NCBI GenBank assembly: GCA_026874595.1
Contig: CM049309.1
Coordinates: 37,897,079 to 37,961,078, forward strand
DNA length: 64,000 nt
Source: Sipunculus nudus
Taxonomy: Eukaryota; Annelida; Sipuncula; Golfingiida; Sipunculidae
Direction: 5' to 3'
This document shows, in pieces, positions 12,318-22,300 of this stretch. Under the pieces are notes generated by a model. The model was not told where the DNA came from, made no database searches, and saw only the letters and a program-made list of their open reading frames with translations. The position numbers and the translations under genes were made by a program. Position 1 is the first letter of the stretch. Each line of letters starts with the position of its first letter.

Positions 12318-13044
12318 GGCCAAAAAACAAAGGTATGATTCTTAGGCACTTTTTTCAGAAATCTGTGCGGGCGAGCGGTTTTTTTTTTTTTTTTTACCTT
12401 TTTTGTATGTTTTCTCTGAAAATCAGATTTATGTTAAAATGTATTTCTTATTGGGTTAAATAACTAAGAATGGAAGATTATAGGTATCTGGGGAGCCTGG
12501 GAATAGAGATGTTGTAAAATTTGTCTTAAACATGGAGAATCATATATTGAAGTTGAAGTACCATTTTGTCATTAAATGTCCTTTAGATATTTCATTCAAA
12601 GGAAAATATCTGTCTGAATTTGAAGATGCCTTTCATTTCATTAGTGTCAACTACAAATTATGTCACAATAAATAAGCTTTCATCATTTGTATATTTTGCA
12701 ATTGATAAGAGAGAGTCATTTCTAAATGATTCTTTGAAGTAGTAAGTGAACAATTTTCCATGTATCATAATTTTATGTTGTTATGAATTTTATTCTATGT
12801 AATAACCATTGACGTTAATCATTTTTGTGATACACAAATAGTTACCTTATAATATTACAGTGTGTATTTATTCAATTGATAAAAAAGGTTATTTCTGTTA
12901 ATATTTTGTAAATGATAAATGTGTATTGTTGAAAATTATTTAGTCTTATCATATATTATTATTTTTCATGTGACCAATTATTATGTATTTTGTATATCTT
13001 TATGTTGGATATATAGGCTTGAGGCCTTCATTTCAAGAATAAAG

Positions 13045-13105
<61 letters not shown>

Positions 13106-13340
13106 TATATTCATGTTTCGATCAATATGTCATATGATAAGGTAAAAGCATAAAAATAACATATTTGTTTTCTAAATATGTTAAAGCGCTATATAACAAA
13201 GGAAAACTTACCAAAAAATGTTATATTTTATCTTATTTGTAAGATGAAAATCAAAATCAAAATTTCAGATAGGGAGGGGAGGGGGAGTTAAAATAGACGC
13301 GGGCCAGTGCCTAAGAACCATACCTCTTATTTTATCGGCC
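12318..13340. mobile_element. PIF/Harbinger-like MITE (TTA target duplication), carrying a nested LINE tail
   Basis: Starts GGCCAAAAAACAAAGGTATG and ends in the imperfect inverse ...CATACC...GGCC. It is flanked by TTA on both sides (12315-12317, 13341-13343). Subterminal inverted blocks contain TTCTTAGGCAC / GTGCCTAAGAA and GC-rich CGGGCG segments. Shorter copies of about 280-340 bp are at 20658, 45116 and 51662. The extra length here is the insert at 12413-13112. A 3 bp TWA-type duplication is typical of PIF/Harbinger; the superfamily is inferred from that alone. Confidence 0.7.
12413..13112 (+). mobile_element. 5'-truncated LINE 3' end nested in the MITE
   Basis: Flanked by the direct repeat ATGTTT (12407-12412 and 13113-13118), a target-site duplication. 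The MITE copy at 20658 is uninterrupted at the same point. Frames near 12525-12660 give LKHGESYIE, then KYHFVIKCPLDISFKGKYL after a shift, resembling the C-terminal EDEYHFLL-CP block of LINE polyproteins. It ends with AATAAAG and a long (AT)n tail (13039-13101), as a retroposon would. Confidence 0.6.
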
Positions 13341-13760
13341 TTATGCATGTCAACGTGGCTATTGAAAACCGGATGAACCCCTGGTTTGTGGACGGACAAG
13401 CCGAGTCAGCTCGGACAATACCTTTGTACCCACGGTAATTGAACTGACCAGACGTCTGGTCAGCCACCTTCTATGAGTGACTGTGATAATGTAAATGTCA
13501 TATAGCGATTGTTCAGGGTTTAACATTATATGTGGTACGATCTTTACACAGCGCTTAACCTACAGGACTGCTGCCTATATATAAAGCGGTGTTTGTTAAG
13601 GTATGGTTTTCTTGGTCGCCACACGAGAAGGGAGCACTGTATGTTGGACTAATCAGATGAAACCCGGTGCTGGAAGTAACATCCTCTATTATTAGCTGAA
13701 ACAACTGATGCGACAAGGAATCTACATTATTATCGGGATGTGTTAATTTGTGGTCCAGAC

Positions 13761-14141
13761 CAGTGGCGTCAATTTTTCTCCCGGTGTGGGGGGAATGACT
13801 TTGTATACACGCACACACACACGTATATATACATATATATATATAAATATAATTATTATTATTATATATACTTAATCACATTTCAAATAATTTTGAATAA
13901 TTATAATGTTTTAGAAAAAAAAAATAAGTAATTTTGTGAATTCTAAGCAAGGTTTAGTTATAACATGTTTTAGTAAATGGATCCAAAATCCTTAATTCTC
14001 TTAGTTAATTTATTTCATTTGCAATATTATAATATTATTCTCTGAAAAGTGGGGGGGGGGATGATTACATTGACCACCCCCCTTACCAAAACGTTGGTTA
14101 TATATACCACCATCCCCCCCCCCCCTATATTGACGCCCCTG
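13761..14141. mobile_element. hAT-like MITE with perfect 8 bp target duplication
   Basis: Left end CAGTGGCGTCAAT, right end ATTGACGCCCCTG (inverse CAGGGGCGTCAAT). It is flanked on both sides by GTCCAGAC (13753-13760 and 14142-14149). An 8 bp duplication with CAG-starting inverted termini is the hAT hallmark. The interior is AT-rich with G and C runs (14050, 14113) and no coding frame. A worn relative lies at 36851-37080. Confidence 0.8.
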
Positions 14142-14277
14142 GTCCAGACAAACTACGATATTTGCCAATTACTAACAGCTAGGAATGCCACAATGGTTTC
14201 ACCGTTTTTAAACATACCATAAAACAGTCTTCAAGCGGTCACACGGACTGAATCGGACTCAATATAATAAGGCCCTG

Positions 14278-14737
14278 CCATATATTGAATACGATAGCCA
14301 TACAGTGAGAGTTCCTGCAAAATAAGCCACGGTCAAAATGCAACGGATCCGTTGTATCTCCTTTGACTGCCTGTTTACAGTAACTGCTAAACAACAGGAC
14401 TTAGGATTACACCATTATGACACCAATAAGTGTGTGTTTCGTGGTTTCGATAGCAACTTAAACTTGGATCATCATTTTTAAACGTTTACTGATCTTTTAA
14501 CCAGTGGCCATATATTGAATACGATAGCCATACAGTGAGAGTTCCTGCAAAATAAGCCACGGTCAAAATGCAACGGATCCGTTGTATCTCCTTTGACTGC
14601 CTGTTTACAGTAACTGCTAAACAACAGGACTTAGGATTACACCATTATGACACCAATAAGTTTGTGTTTCGTGGTTTCGATAGCAACTTAAACTTGGATC
14701 ATCATTTTTAAACGTTTACTGACCTTTTAACCAGTGG
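14278..14737. repeat. Recent 230 bp tandem duplication
   Basis: 14278-14507 and 14508-14737 are direct copies. By eye I find only two differences (GTGTGTG/GTTTGTG near 14431 and 14661; GATC/GACC near 14491 and 14721). No frame runs through it. The near-identity means the event is young. Confidence 0.9.
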
Positions 14738-14739
14738 CA

Positions 14740-15190
14740 TATCTGTGAGTTTAGTAGCGACAGAGAAGAATAGTCTTATGGGCATGGTGAGGATACCTCA
14801 CGGGAAACCTCGCTGACACGAGGGACTAAGAACCTGAATTTTGTTACATTTTGTTTAAAGTGAAAAGTGACGCGCTGGCACTGGGCAATATTAACACCTG
14901 TTCACACTGGTTACAGGGGCACTGGGTGGTGTCTAGTTTGAGGCTAAGTTGTAGAAACCCTCACTATGGCTATTGGACTCAATTTAAAGTGGCCTAATAA
15001 TAATACAATCGGGCTACTATGCTGCCAGTCGAGTTTTTGTTAATTGGTATTTGATTGGATGCAATCACATCATACGCACAAAGTTTTTCAGCAGACACCT
15101 ACCCGCCACCTGGTGTCTCAGTCCATCATAACCTGTCTTTCCAGGCAGCGGTAGAATCAGTAGTTTCTTAAGAAGCGCAATATTTCATCT
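14740..15190. other. Non-coding stretch, nothing recognised
   Basis: Unique-looking sequence with no long frame, microsatellite or match to the other repeats that I can see. Confidence 0.5.
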
Positions 15191-15580
15191 GCTTCGGGAG
15201 CGCAGTGTGTGGACGGAGAGACCGAGTCAGCTCGGACCTAACCTTTGTGCCCATGGGCACTTGAATTGACCTGATGTCTGGTTAGCCACCTCGTATTAGT
15301 GACTTTGATAATGTGAATGAAATATGGAGATAATGGAGACGTTATAGACCCAAGACCCAGGACAACATCAGTGATGGAGGGGGTATATTTTGGTATATAT
15401 ATTGTTTCATCAATGATTTTTTCAAGAAAGGACAGCATTCATAAATCAAATAATATGAAACAAAAATTATTGATAAAGTTTAAATCAATTTATTTTGCCT
15501 CTTTATTGTTAAGGAAATAGTCATCATATTAACAAAAGTAATTATCATAATATCACAAAAAGTCTTTAGAACACTGAAAT
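15190..15580. repeat. Segmental repeat S1, copy 3 (right part only)
   Basis: Matches 11080-11440: shared GATAATGTGAATG, GGAGATAATGGAGAC, TATAGACCCAAGACCC, TTTTGGTATATATATTGTTT and GGAAATAGTCATCATATTA. The left half of the unit is absent. Its opening (GGACGGAGAGACCGAGTCAG) matches 13392 in copy 2 better than copy 1. Confidence 0.75.
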
Positions 15581-15799
15581 ATCTGTTTCTCAACCCATCC
15601 CCCTTGTCACTTTTGTTCGGGAAGTTGGGTGACCGTGAATATATTTTTTTAATAATAACCCTTTAGCATGCACGATCTGTCATGTGAACACAAACCTAGA
15701 CTTATCTATAATACAGCACTTAACTGTATGTATAATACAGCATGACAAGTTATATAAATAAGGCTCAATATTTCAAATTCATGAATTGTACCCCAAAAT

Positions 15800-16130
15800 G
15801 CCTAATTATGGTAACAGAAAAGGTCATGAACTGACAAATAAAATGAGCTGCAGCTTAGGTGGCCACGATCATTTGGACAAAGATATGAAGAAAAAACGAT
15901 TTTCAGGTGTTTTGGAGACCTTGACCTTAACGTTTGATTGAGTTTTCCCAAAACAGTAAGCGTAGAGTAATTTTGAACATACACTATCACTGTAAGTTTC
16001 AGAGCGATTGCTGCGAAATTGTGTTTGAAGCTCGCGAACAAGCAGACAGACAGACAAGAGGACAGTCAAAAATAGTCTAGTCTTGGATGAACATTTGCTG
16101 AGAGACCCATGAGGGACAGTTTCGAATGAT
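15800..16130. repeat. Dispersed non-coding repeat with GACAGACAGACA tail
   Basis: Contains GGTGGCCACGATCATTTGGAC, CTGTAAGTTTCAGAGCGATTGCTGCG and AAGCAGACAGACAGACAAGAGGAC. The end resembles that of the 340 bp repeat family near 6350. The overlapping minus-strand open frames have no recognisable protein. Confidence 0.4.
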
Positions 16131-16327
16131 GTGGAAATATAAGGTAAATTTTGCAAAGAATTCTTTGTAAAACTGACAGTAATATTATTGAATTGTATTA
16201 TTGGATCCTGTGATTGTCTGCTCAGTAAACCATTCAGTGAAAGCCCTGCGGTAAGGGCACGGATTTGTGTGGCGCGTGTTCAGGTCCCTTTTCACCGAAG
16301 CGCTGAATACACGATAGCACTGTCAGA

Positions 16328-17480
16328 ATGGAACGCGACTCTGTGTTGCCCGTGTTCTTTAAAAATGACACTGTGCTTTCCAATACAAACATTAAAAACT
16401 CTATGAGACCTTATTAAGTTTGTTCTGCTGCAGCTCAGGTTGTTGGCTCGGACAATATTGATAGTGCACAAAAAATAAAAAATCTTTGGAGAATATATGT
16501 GAAATCAATTGATGCAAGAATAAAACTTTTGACAGAGGGACTGTCTCTGCGGAGTAAGTTTGTACAACTTTCCGACACAAACCGTTATAGTGCAAAAAAT
16601 TCAGAAAATTTCCCAGCACCCATCAAAGTCACAATTGCAGATGTATCCCCTCTCATTTGACAATCAATCTATTGCTGAACACTTACAGTCAGTATATAAG
16701 CTTGAGCTACGTTCTGAAATAAAATATCAATATGAAAGGACAAAAGAAGGACTCTTGACACATTATAAAAATGGAAACAGATTGGTTTTTGTGAAATCGC
16801 CATTGGCAAACCCACTACCACGAAATGGACAGATTGGACCATTTCAATGCAGATTTTTTCATAATGATCATTTCAAGGACCTGACCTGTATAGTATGTCC
16901 CAAGAAAGGTCACAAACCAGGTAGCAAATACTGTGAGCATTACATACCTGATCAATCAATGGAAATTGTGTCAGGCCATGATGATATTCTCTCCAACTAC
17001 TTCCCTTGTTCTTTGGAAATGTACGGGAAAACTTTTAAAAGCGTATAGATGCGCATATGAATTGGACCAAGATGCGTTGGCCAATGAAATTGAAAGTTTA
17101 AACGCAAAACATGCAGGAGTTGCCAAAAGAATTGGCCAGATCTTGCATTCTGATGAATTTGTGGACAGACATGAAATTGAAATTTTGCAAAATATCCTGT
17201 TAGAGAAAGCAGAACAGATCCGTGAATTCAAAGAAGCTCTCATGAAATCAGGCAAAGCACCGATCGCCCACACAGTTCAAGATAAACAGTGGGGAACAGG
17301 GCTGTCCAAATTTCTCTCCAGAGTCACCAAGGTGGATGCATGGCCTGGTAGGAACTTATATGGTGCCACACTTGAGAAAATAAGATCCTTTTATAGTGCG
17401 GAAAATCATGACTTAAGAGAAAAAGCAACTAACAATATAGCCTCAGTACAAGAGCAAGTGTGCAACCGGGGTTTTTAAGG
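16328..17480 (+). pseudogene. LINE ORF1: RRM-like region, zinc knuckle, NADAR-like domain (frameshifted)
   Basis: A frame opens at 16328 (MERDSVLPVFF) and, past one TAA near 16413, reads KIKNLWRIYVKS, typical of Tx1-type ORF1. An indel near 16640 moves the frame to VPLSFDNQSIAEHL (RRM-like fold start). Then CIVCPKKGHKPGSKYC (about 16889-16936), a zinc-knuckle pattern. Next comes a NADAR-like domain: IVSGHDDILSNYFPC and KTFKS (to 17045); a +1 shift at the usual SVEHAY site; then AKHAGVAKRIG, LLEKAEQIREFKEALMKSGK, WGTGL and AWPGRNLYGATLEKIR (to about 17385). NADAR/YbiA domains act on ADP-ribose or NAD-related ribosyl compounds, but this copy is broken. Domain calls rest on motif memory; the zinc knuckle and LINE context are the firmest. 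Confidence 0.65.
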
Positions 17481-17703
17481 CATGGGAACACCGAAACGAA
17501 AACTATCTGAACAGTCACCAAATCAGCAAAAACATACAAGCTTAAGAGTTTCACACTGAAATCTCGCAGATATGACTTTCGCCCACAATCTGAACAAAGA
17601 GGTGTCGTCGAAGATCGTGTTTTTGAAGAAAGTGATGGAGAATATTATTAACAAAGTACAAAAAAAATAAAGTATATAAATACGAAAGACAATGGAAAAC
17701 CAC

Positions 17704-19160
17704 ATGACAGATTTGAATAGACAATTAAATATATGTTCATTAAATATAAGAGGTCTTAATAATTATGATAAAAGAAAGAAATTATATACATGGTTAACAT
17801 ATAGAAATGTTCATATTACTTTTTGCACTATAAAGAAACCTATTGCACTATAATACCATCGAATATAATTAATAGTTCATGGAAAGGTCAAATATTTCAT
17901 AGTTATGCATCGTCACCACATAGCAGAGGTGTTGCAATACTATTATCAGATAAAATAAATATAAAAATCTTAAATATTCATTGCTGTAAAAATGGTTGAA
18001 AAATACTGTCGAATACGGAGTATAAAGGTAAAAAATTATGCTTAGTATGTGTTTATGCACAGAACAAAGAAGGGGAACGGAAACTTGAGGACTTAGAGAA
18101 ATGGGTAATGGAAAAAAGTGATTCTTTAAGGTGTATCATTATGGGAGGTGATTTTAATTGTTGTCCGCAAGATGATGATAGGAGCACGATGTCACATATG
18201 GCAGACCAAAGTAACTGATATATGGAGTTGTTATGGCAGGTTAAATAACCGATTTACATGGTCAGAAAGGAATGTAAGCAGTAGACAAGACTATTTCTTT
18301 ATCTCTAAATCTGAACTCTGGAACTGCTTAAATTATGACTGTGAATACGTACTGTCAGAGCAAAAAGAACATCGGCTGTAAGATCACAAAGCTATAAAGT
18401 TATGTCTGGATTTAAAGGATGCATTAGAGGGCCGGGATATTGGAAACTAAACGTCAGCCTCTTAAATGATCCAATTTATATTGGGCTGATGAAAGACTGT
18501 ATTGGCTCTAGTTACACCCGTTATATACACAATTCTGCGAGGCTAGCTTTGGAAATGATAAAAATTAACATAAAAGAAGCAAGTATTAACTACTCAAAAT
18601 CGAAAAGAAAAGAAAAATATAGTAGATTAACCAATGATAGACAAAAGGATTAAACAAATTTCACAGCTTATTAGTTTAAATTCAATAGCTAAGGATATAG
18701 AAGGATTAAAAGAAGAAAGCATTTACTTTAAATAGAAAAAAATTGAAATCTTTGATAATATAACAAAAGGTGCCCAAATACGTAGTAGAGATAATTGGAT
18801 TGAACAAGGGGAAAAGAGTACATAAAACTCCTCAAGCTGGATAATAAAAACCAGTCAGATAACACTATTTATAAAATCAGAAAAACAATAATATATTAGA
18901 ACATAATGAAGTAATACTAAATCATATAAATAATTATTACAAAAACTTATATACATCACACAATCCATGTGTGAAAGAAACACAGAAATACTTAAATGAT
19001 ATAAAATCTTTAAATGTTTTAAGTGATGAAGATAAAGATATATGTAATGCAGAAATGACAATGGATGAAATTAAAATTGCTGTTACTCAAATGAAGAAAT
19101 ACTAGTCCCCAGGATTAGATGGCATCCCTTTTGAATTCTACGTGACCTTTTGGGATGACC
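17704..19160 (+). pseudogene. LINE ORF2: endonuclease and start of reverse transcriptase (decayed)
   Basis: The frame from ATG 17704 gives LNICSLNIRGLNNYDKRKKL, the N-terminus of an APE-type endonuclease. Later frames give HSRGVAILLSDK, LCLVCVYAQN, IIMGGDFNC (about 18138), RFTWSERN with SRQDYFFIS (about 18250-18305) and DHKAIKLCL (about 18382). Then GAQIRSRDNWIEQGEKST (about 18770-18822) and the first RT block SPGLDGIPFEFY (about 19108). The expected catalytic QE-T block after NVHITFC is deleted, and several stops occur. Non-functional. Confidence 0.75.
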
Positions 19161-19200
19161 TTAATCAGATGGACCCTGGACTTATGTTTTTCATTACTTT

Positions 19201-20290
19201 CTTAAAGGTGCACTAAAATGGCAAATGTTTGCCAATATGGCAGCAAGAATGACGAAAAATGTGGATCCAATCTCTACTGTTTAGTCATCGAAATAAATCA
19301 ATTTTACATATGTTTCTTATATATGAACTGATGTTTTTCAATGTGAATCAGGTCCAAAGAAATTTATCGCCAAAACCAGCTCTTATGGTACCCAAATTAA
19401 CTTTACAACTAATCCATGGACGGACTACTTAATTAGTTACAATACATAACTGAGCTAAATTCTGGCAGTAAGACAGAGGACTTTATTAGGTTGCAATGCC
19501 CCTTCTTTTTGCTGAATTAGGTACAAAGAAAATGTTGAATTGGTGGTTGTACATCAAATAAAATCATTGTTTGTGGTGTTTTATTCCTTACATGATAAAA
19601 AATATCTTCATCACTTATACCCCATAACAGTACCCCTGTTCATCTATTGTTTTCGTTATATGTTTAAATGCAATAAACCATATATTTTTTTTGCCCCATG
19701 CATGGGCAGAACAGGAAAACAGATTATTTTCTTACATATTAAAACACCTATTTGTAAGAACTCCTTAAATAAAATTAAAACGAAATTTGAAAAATTAGAT
19801 AGACAGTATTGTGACGTTTCATGGAGGACCTGGGCTGGCGACCTTACGGTAGCAGAACTGACATAAACCCCTATATCTAACATTAATCCAAAAGTGGTTT
19901 TAAATTCAATCTGTGTCACCTGAAGAGTTTCATCTGTGAGTTATTGTTTCGTGTTTTCTTTTATTTTCCTGCAAAATCTCCGAAACAGTTGGTCTGATAA
20001 AACATGTATGGACAGTACTGCTCAGGGAGAATATAGTCCTTTTGTAATCACATCCATATCCTCCTTGAATCGAAAGATCTGTTACAGTTTAAGATAGCAA
20101 AACTGGCAAAACCCCCTGCATCTTAAATCAATCCAAAAGTGGTTCTGAATTCAATATTGACCCCATAAAGTATATATATTAATTTAAACCTGGTACAGAA
20201 TTTGTTCTGATGGTACACATATTTTTTAACTTTTAACATGATTTTTTTTAACATTAAAAAAAATAAATTTGATAGGTACACTATTTAAGC
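19201..20290. repeat. Possible DNA-element remnant with internal duplication
   Basis: Left edge CTTAAAGGTGCACTAAAATGG and the inverse of the right edge (CTTAAATAGTGTACC) are similar, suggesting inverted termini. Two internal blocks are related (about 19858-19912 and 20108-20160, both with AATCCAAAAGTGGTT). The long open frames here have no recognisable protein. Boundaries are weak. Confidence 0.3.
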
Positions 20291-20555
20291 ATCCAATAAG
20301 AGTAAGCCAATTTTTAATGGACTAATATTAAACGACATGACAATATCTCAAAAGCGCGTGTCTTGTTTATGAATGAAATTTTAAAATTTTGAATCGAGAT
20401 TTAATATTTCAGTTTTTAGGTGGATGGAGACATGATCGAGAAAAAAAAAACAATAAAAAATTTGGGGGATATTGTCATATCGTTTAATATAAGCCTCCCG
20501 AAAAATGGCCTGATGTTACTTGGTGTTCATGATACCATACTTTTTAAAAATAAAA
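20281..20555. mobile_element. MITE copy 2 of the AATATCTCAAAAG family
   Basis: Left arm ATTAAACGACATGACAATATC (about 20327) and right arm GATATTGTCATATCGTTTAAT (about 20468) are inverted copies; outer CACCAAGTAAC corresponds to CACCCAG of the copy at 3200-3650. Confidence 0.55.
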
Positions 20556-20657
20556 ATAGAAAAAATGGTAAAACATCATATGAAAATAAATGACAATGTC
20601 AAAAATATGTATGTCGTCAGAAAGAACACTGTAACAGAGTTTAAAAAATGTAGATTA

Positions 20658-20964
20658 GGCAAAAAAAAAATAAAAGGGTATGGTTCTCAGGCACTTTTTT
20701 TCAGAAATCAATGCGGGCGGGCGCTATTTTATTTTTGACCTTTTTTTGTATGTTTCGATAAAATGTCATATGATCATGGAAAAGCATGTAAATGACAGGT
20801 TTCTTCTTGCTAAGCAGGCAAAAGCACTACATAACAAAGGAAATCGTATTGAAATAATATTATTTTACCAATTTGAATGACAAAATCACAATAAAATGTT
20901 TGATGCGGGGGGTTAAAATTGACGCGGGCGGTGCCTGAGAACCATACCTTTTATTTTTTTGGCC
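20658..20964. mobile_element. Harbinger-like MITE, short copy with TTA duplication
   Basis: 307 bp, GGC(C)AAAA...TTGGCC ends, TTA at 20655-20657 and 20965-20967. Inverted subterminal blocks GGTATGGTTCTCAGGCAC / GTGCCTGAGAACCATACC. It is uninterrupted at the place where the 12318 copy holds a LINE. Confidence 0.75.
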
Positions 20965-21467
20965 TTATATGGTTCTAATATTAAAATAAATTTTGGAATG
21001 ATTTTAGGTATAGAGAGTTTGCCAGTTCTGCTACCTTTCAGTGAACTGAAAACCACTTTTTCACGAAATACCTGAGTTGTCTCATGACATATTGCCTGAT
21101 AATTTGGAAGTTCAAGCTATTTGCCTGTATTGGTATTGTGCAGGAGAAAATTGACAATAAGAGGCCGCATCAATAAGTAAAAAGGGCGATTCTGCGTCTG
21201 TCAAGATATTGCAGCCGCTTGAAGTAAAAATGGTTCTAAGATTAACTACACCAAGTTTTTAAATAACCCTCAGCTAGCTCGTCTACAATATTTGGGCATT
21301 ATACATGCACGAATATGCATTGAAACCAAGGCCAAACAATACAAGTCGCAGCCGTCTTATGATCCCGGTTTAAGCTAATGAAGTCAGGAGAACGAGAGCC
21401 TAAAATATCAACAAACTCCCCGATAAATTGATCTACTAAAACACGTGTAATATGTCCTACATTTGGA

Positions 21468-22300
21468 ACTAGCTGATAAACCCGATATACCGGGCTTATA
21501 ACCGGGGTTGGGGAAATAAATAAACCGAGATGTGGAATGTTGGCTCATTATTTATTCTAAAAGTTAACAGAAAATATTTGGTTTTCAGTGGGAAACTGTC
21601 TCAATAAGTTATGTATAAATATTTTTTCATTTATTTTGTGGGCCTGTCCTCGTGACAAGAAATTCATACCCGGGTATGTTTTTACCTTGAAGACCTGGTC
21701 AGTGACGATGTTTACATTGCGATCCGGAATTAGACGCGGGGCCATTCAGGTTTTCGATGATATTTGACTGGATTCTATCATTGGACGTATAAAGATAAGG
21801 TTGATAACCACCTCACCCCACGTCTGTTCCTGAAATTGGGACCTTGAATTAAGTTTTGTCATTAATCCTCCTGGGTTGAACTCTCCATTTCATAAACAAG
21901 AAACATGTGTTTTTCTCTTTTACTGACCACGAACGTGGGCTAGCCTCGTTCAAATGTAAGGCCCGACAGACTCAAATCCCTCACTGAAAGCAAGCGTTAT
22001 TCATATGAACAATAGTAGTTTTGAGGTTGAGTGACCACGATGCACGCATTCCTATCATTGCCGAAGGCAGTTCAGCTGTGCTCGGTCAAATCTCCGTGCA
22101 AGTCAGTAAACACGGAAAAATCACTCAAAATTATATGTCAATTAAAAATTATTTATTCTCATATCGCCTATGTCACTGCGGGGATAATAACCTTTAAAAT
22201 GATGTATGGCACAGTATTGTACAAAAAGCGGTTTTAGAGAACATTGCGAACAGATGTGAACCGAATTCCTTTTATAAGTATTAGATAGATATATATTAGT
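21468..22300. mobile_element. Dispersed ~830 bp repeat starting ACTAGCTGATAAACCC, copy 1
   Basis: Near-collinear with 58086-59075 over its whole length (shared AAAGTTAACAGAAAATAT, TTTTCAGTGGGAAACTGTCT, AAGACCTGGTC-GTGA, TATCGCCTATGTCACTGCGG). It interrupts S2 between GTCCTACATTTGGAA and ACATAAACTC; the sister unit at 23490-23520 runs through uninterrupted. The end is followed by a short GATAGATATATA tract. No coding frame. The ACTAGCTG start with a microsatellite end recalls a widespread invertebrate repeat style; class unknown. Confidence 0.7.

Larger units (their letters stand above)
11450..13530. repeat. Segmental repeat S1, copy 2 (interrupted by a MITE)
   Basis: Collinear with copy 1 from the left border to 12317, then resumes at 13341. 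The join CGCTATCTTA...TTATGCATGTCAACGTGG corresponds to the uninterrupted CGCTGCCCTATGTCAATGTGG of copy 1 at about 11069-11088. Confidence 0.75.
16328..19190 (+). mobile_element. L1/Tx1-like LINE, 5' end present, 3' part missing
   Basis: ORF1 (16328-17480) is followed after about 220 bp by ORF2 (from 17704), in the order expected of an L1-clade element. The sequence stops early in the reverse transcriptase near 19160-19190. The 3' end is the missing part, opposite to the usual 5' truncation, so a later deletion or an insertion removed it. Many stops and frameshifts mark it as old. It lies between S1 copy 3 and the repeats at 19.2 kb. Confidence 0.7.

Noticed and set aside
19540-19919. Overlapping ~100-codon frames on both strands
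   Set aside because: They lie in a non-coding dispersed repeat with an internal duplication, and neither frame has a recognisable domain.
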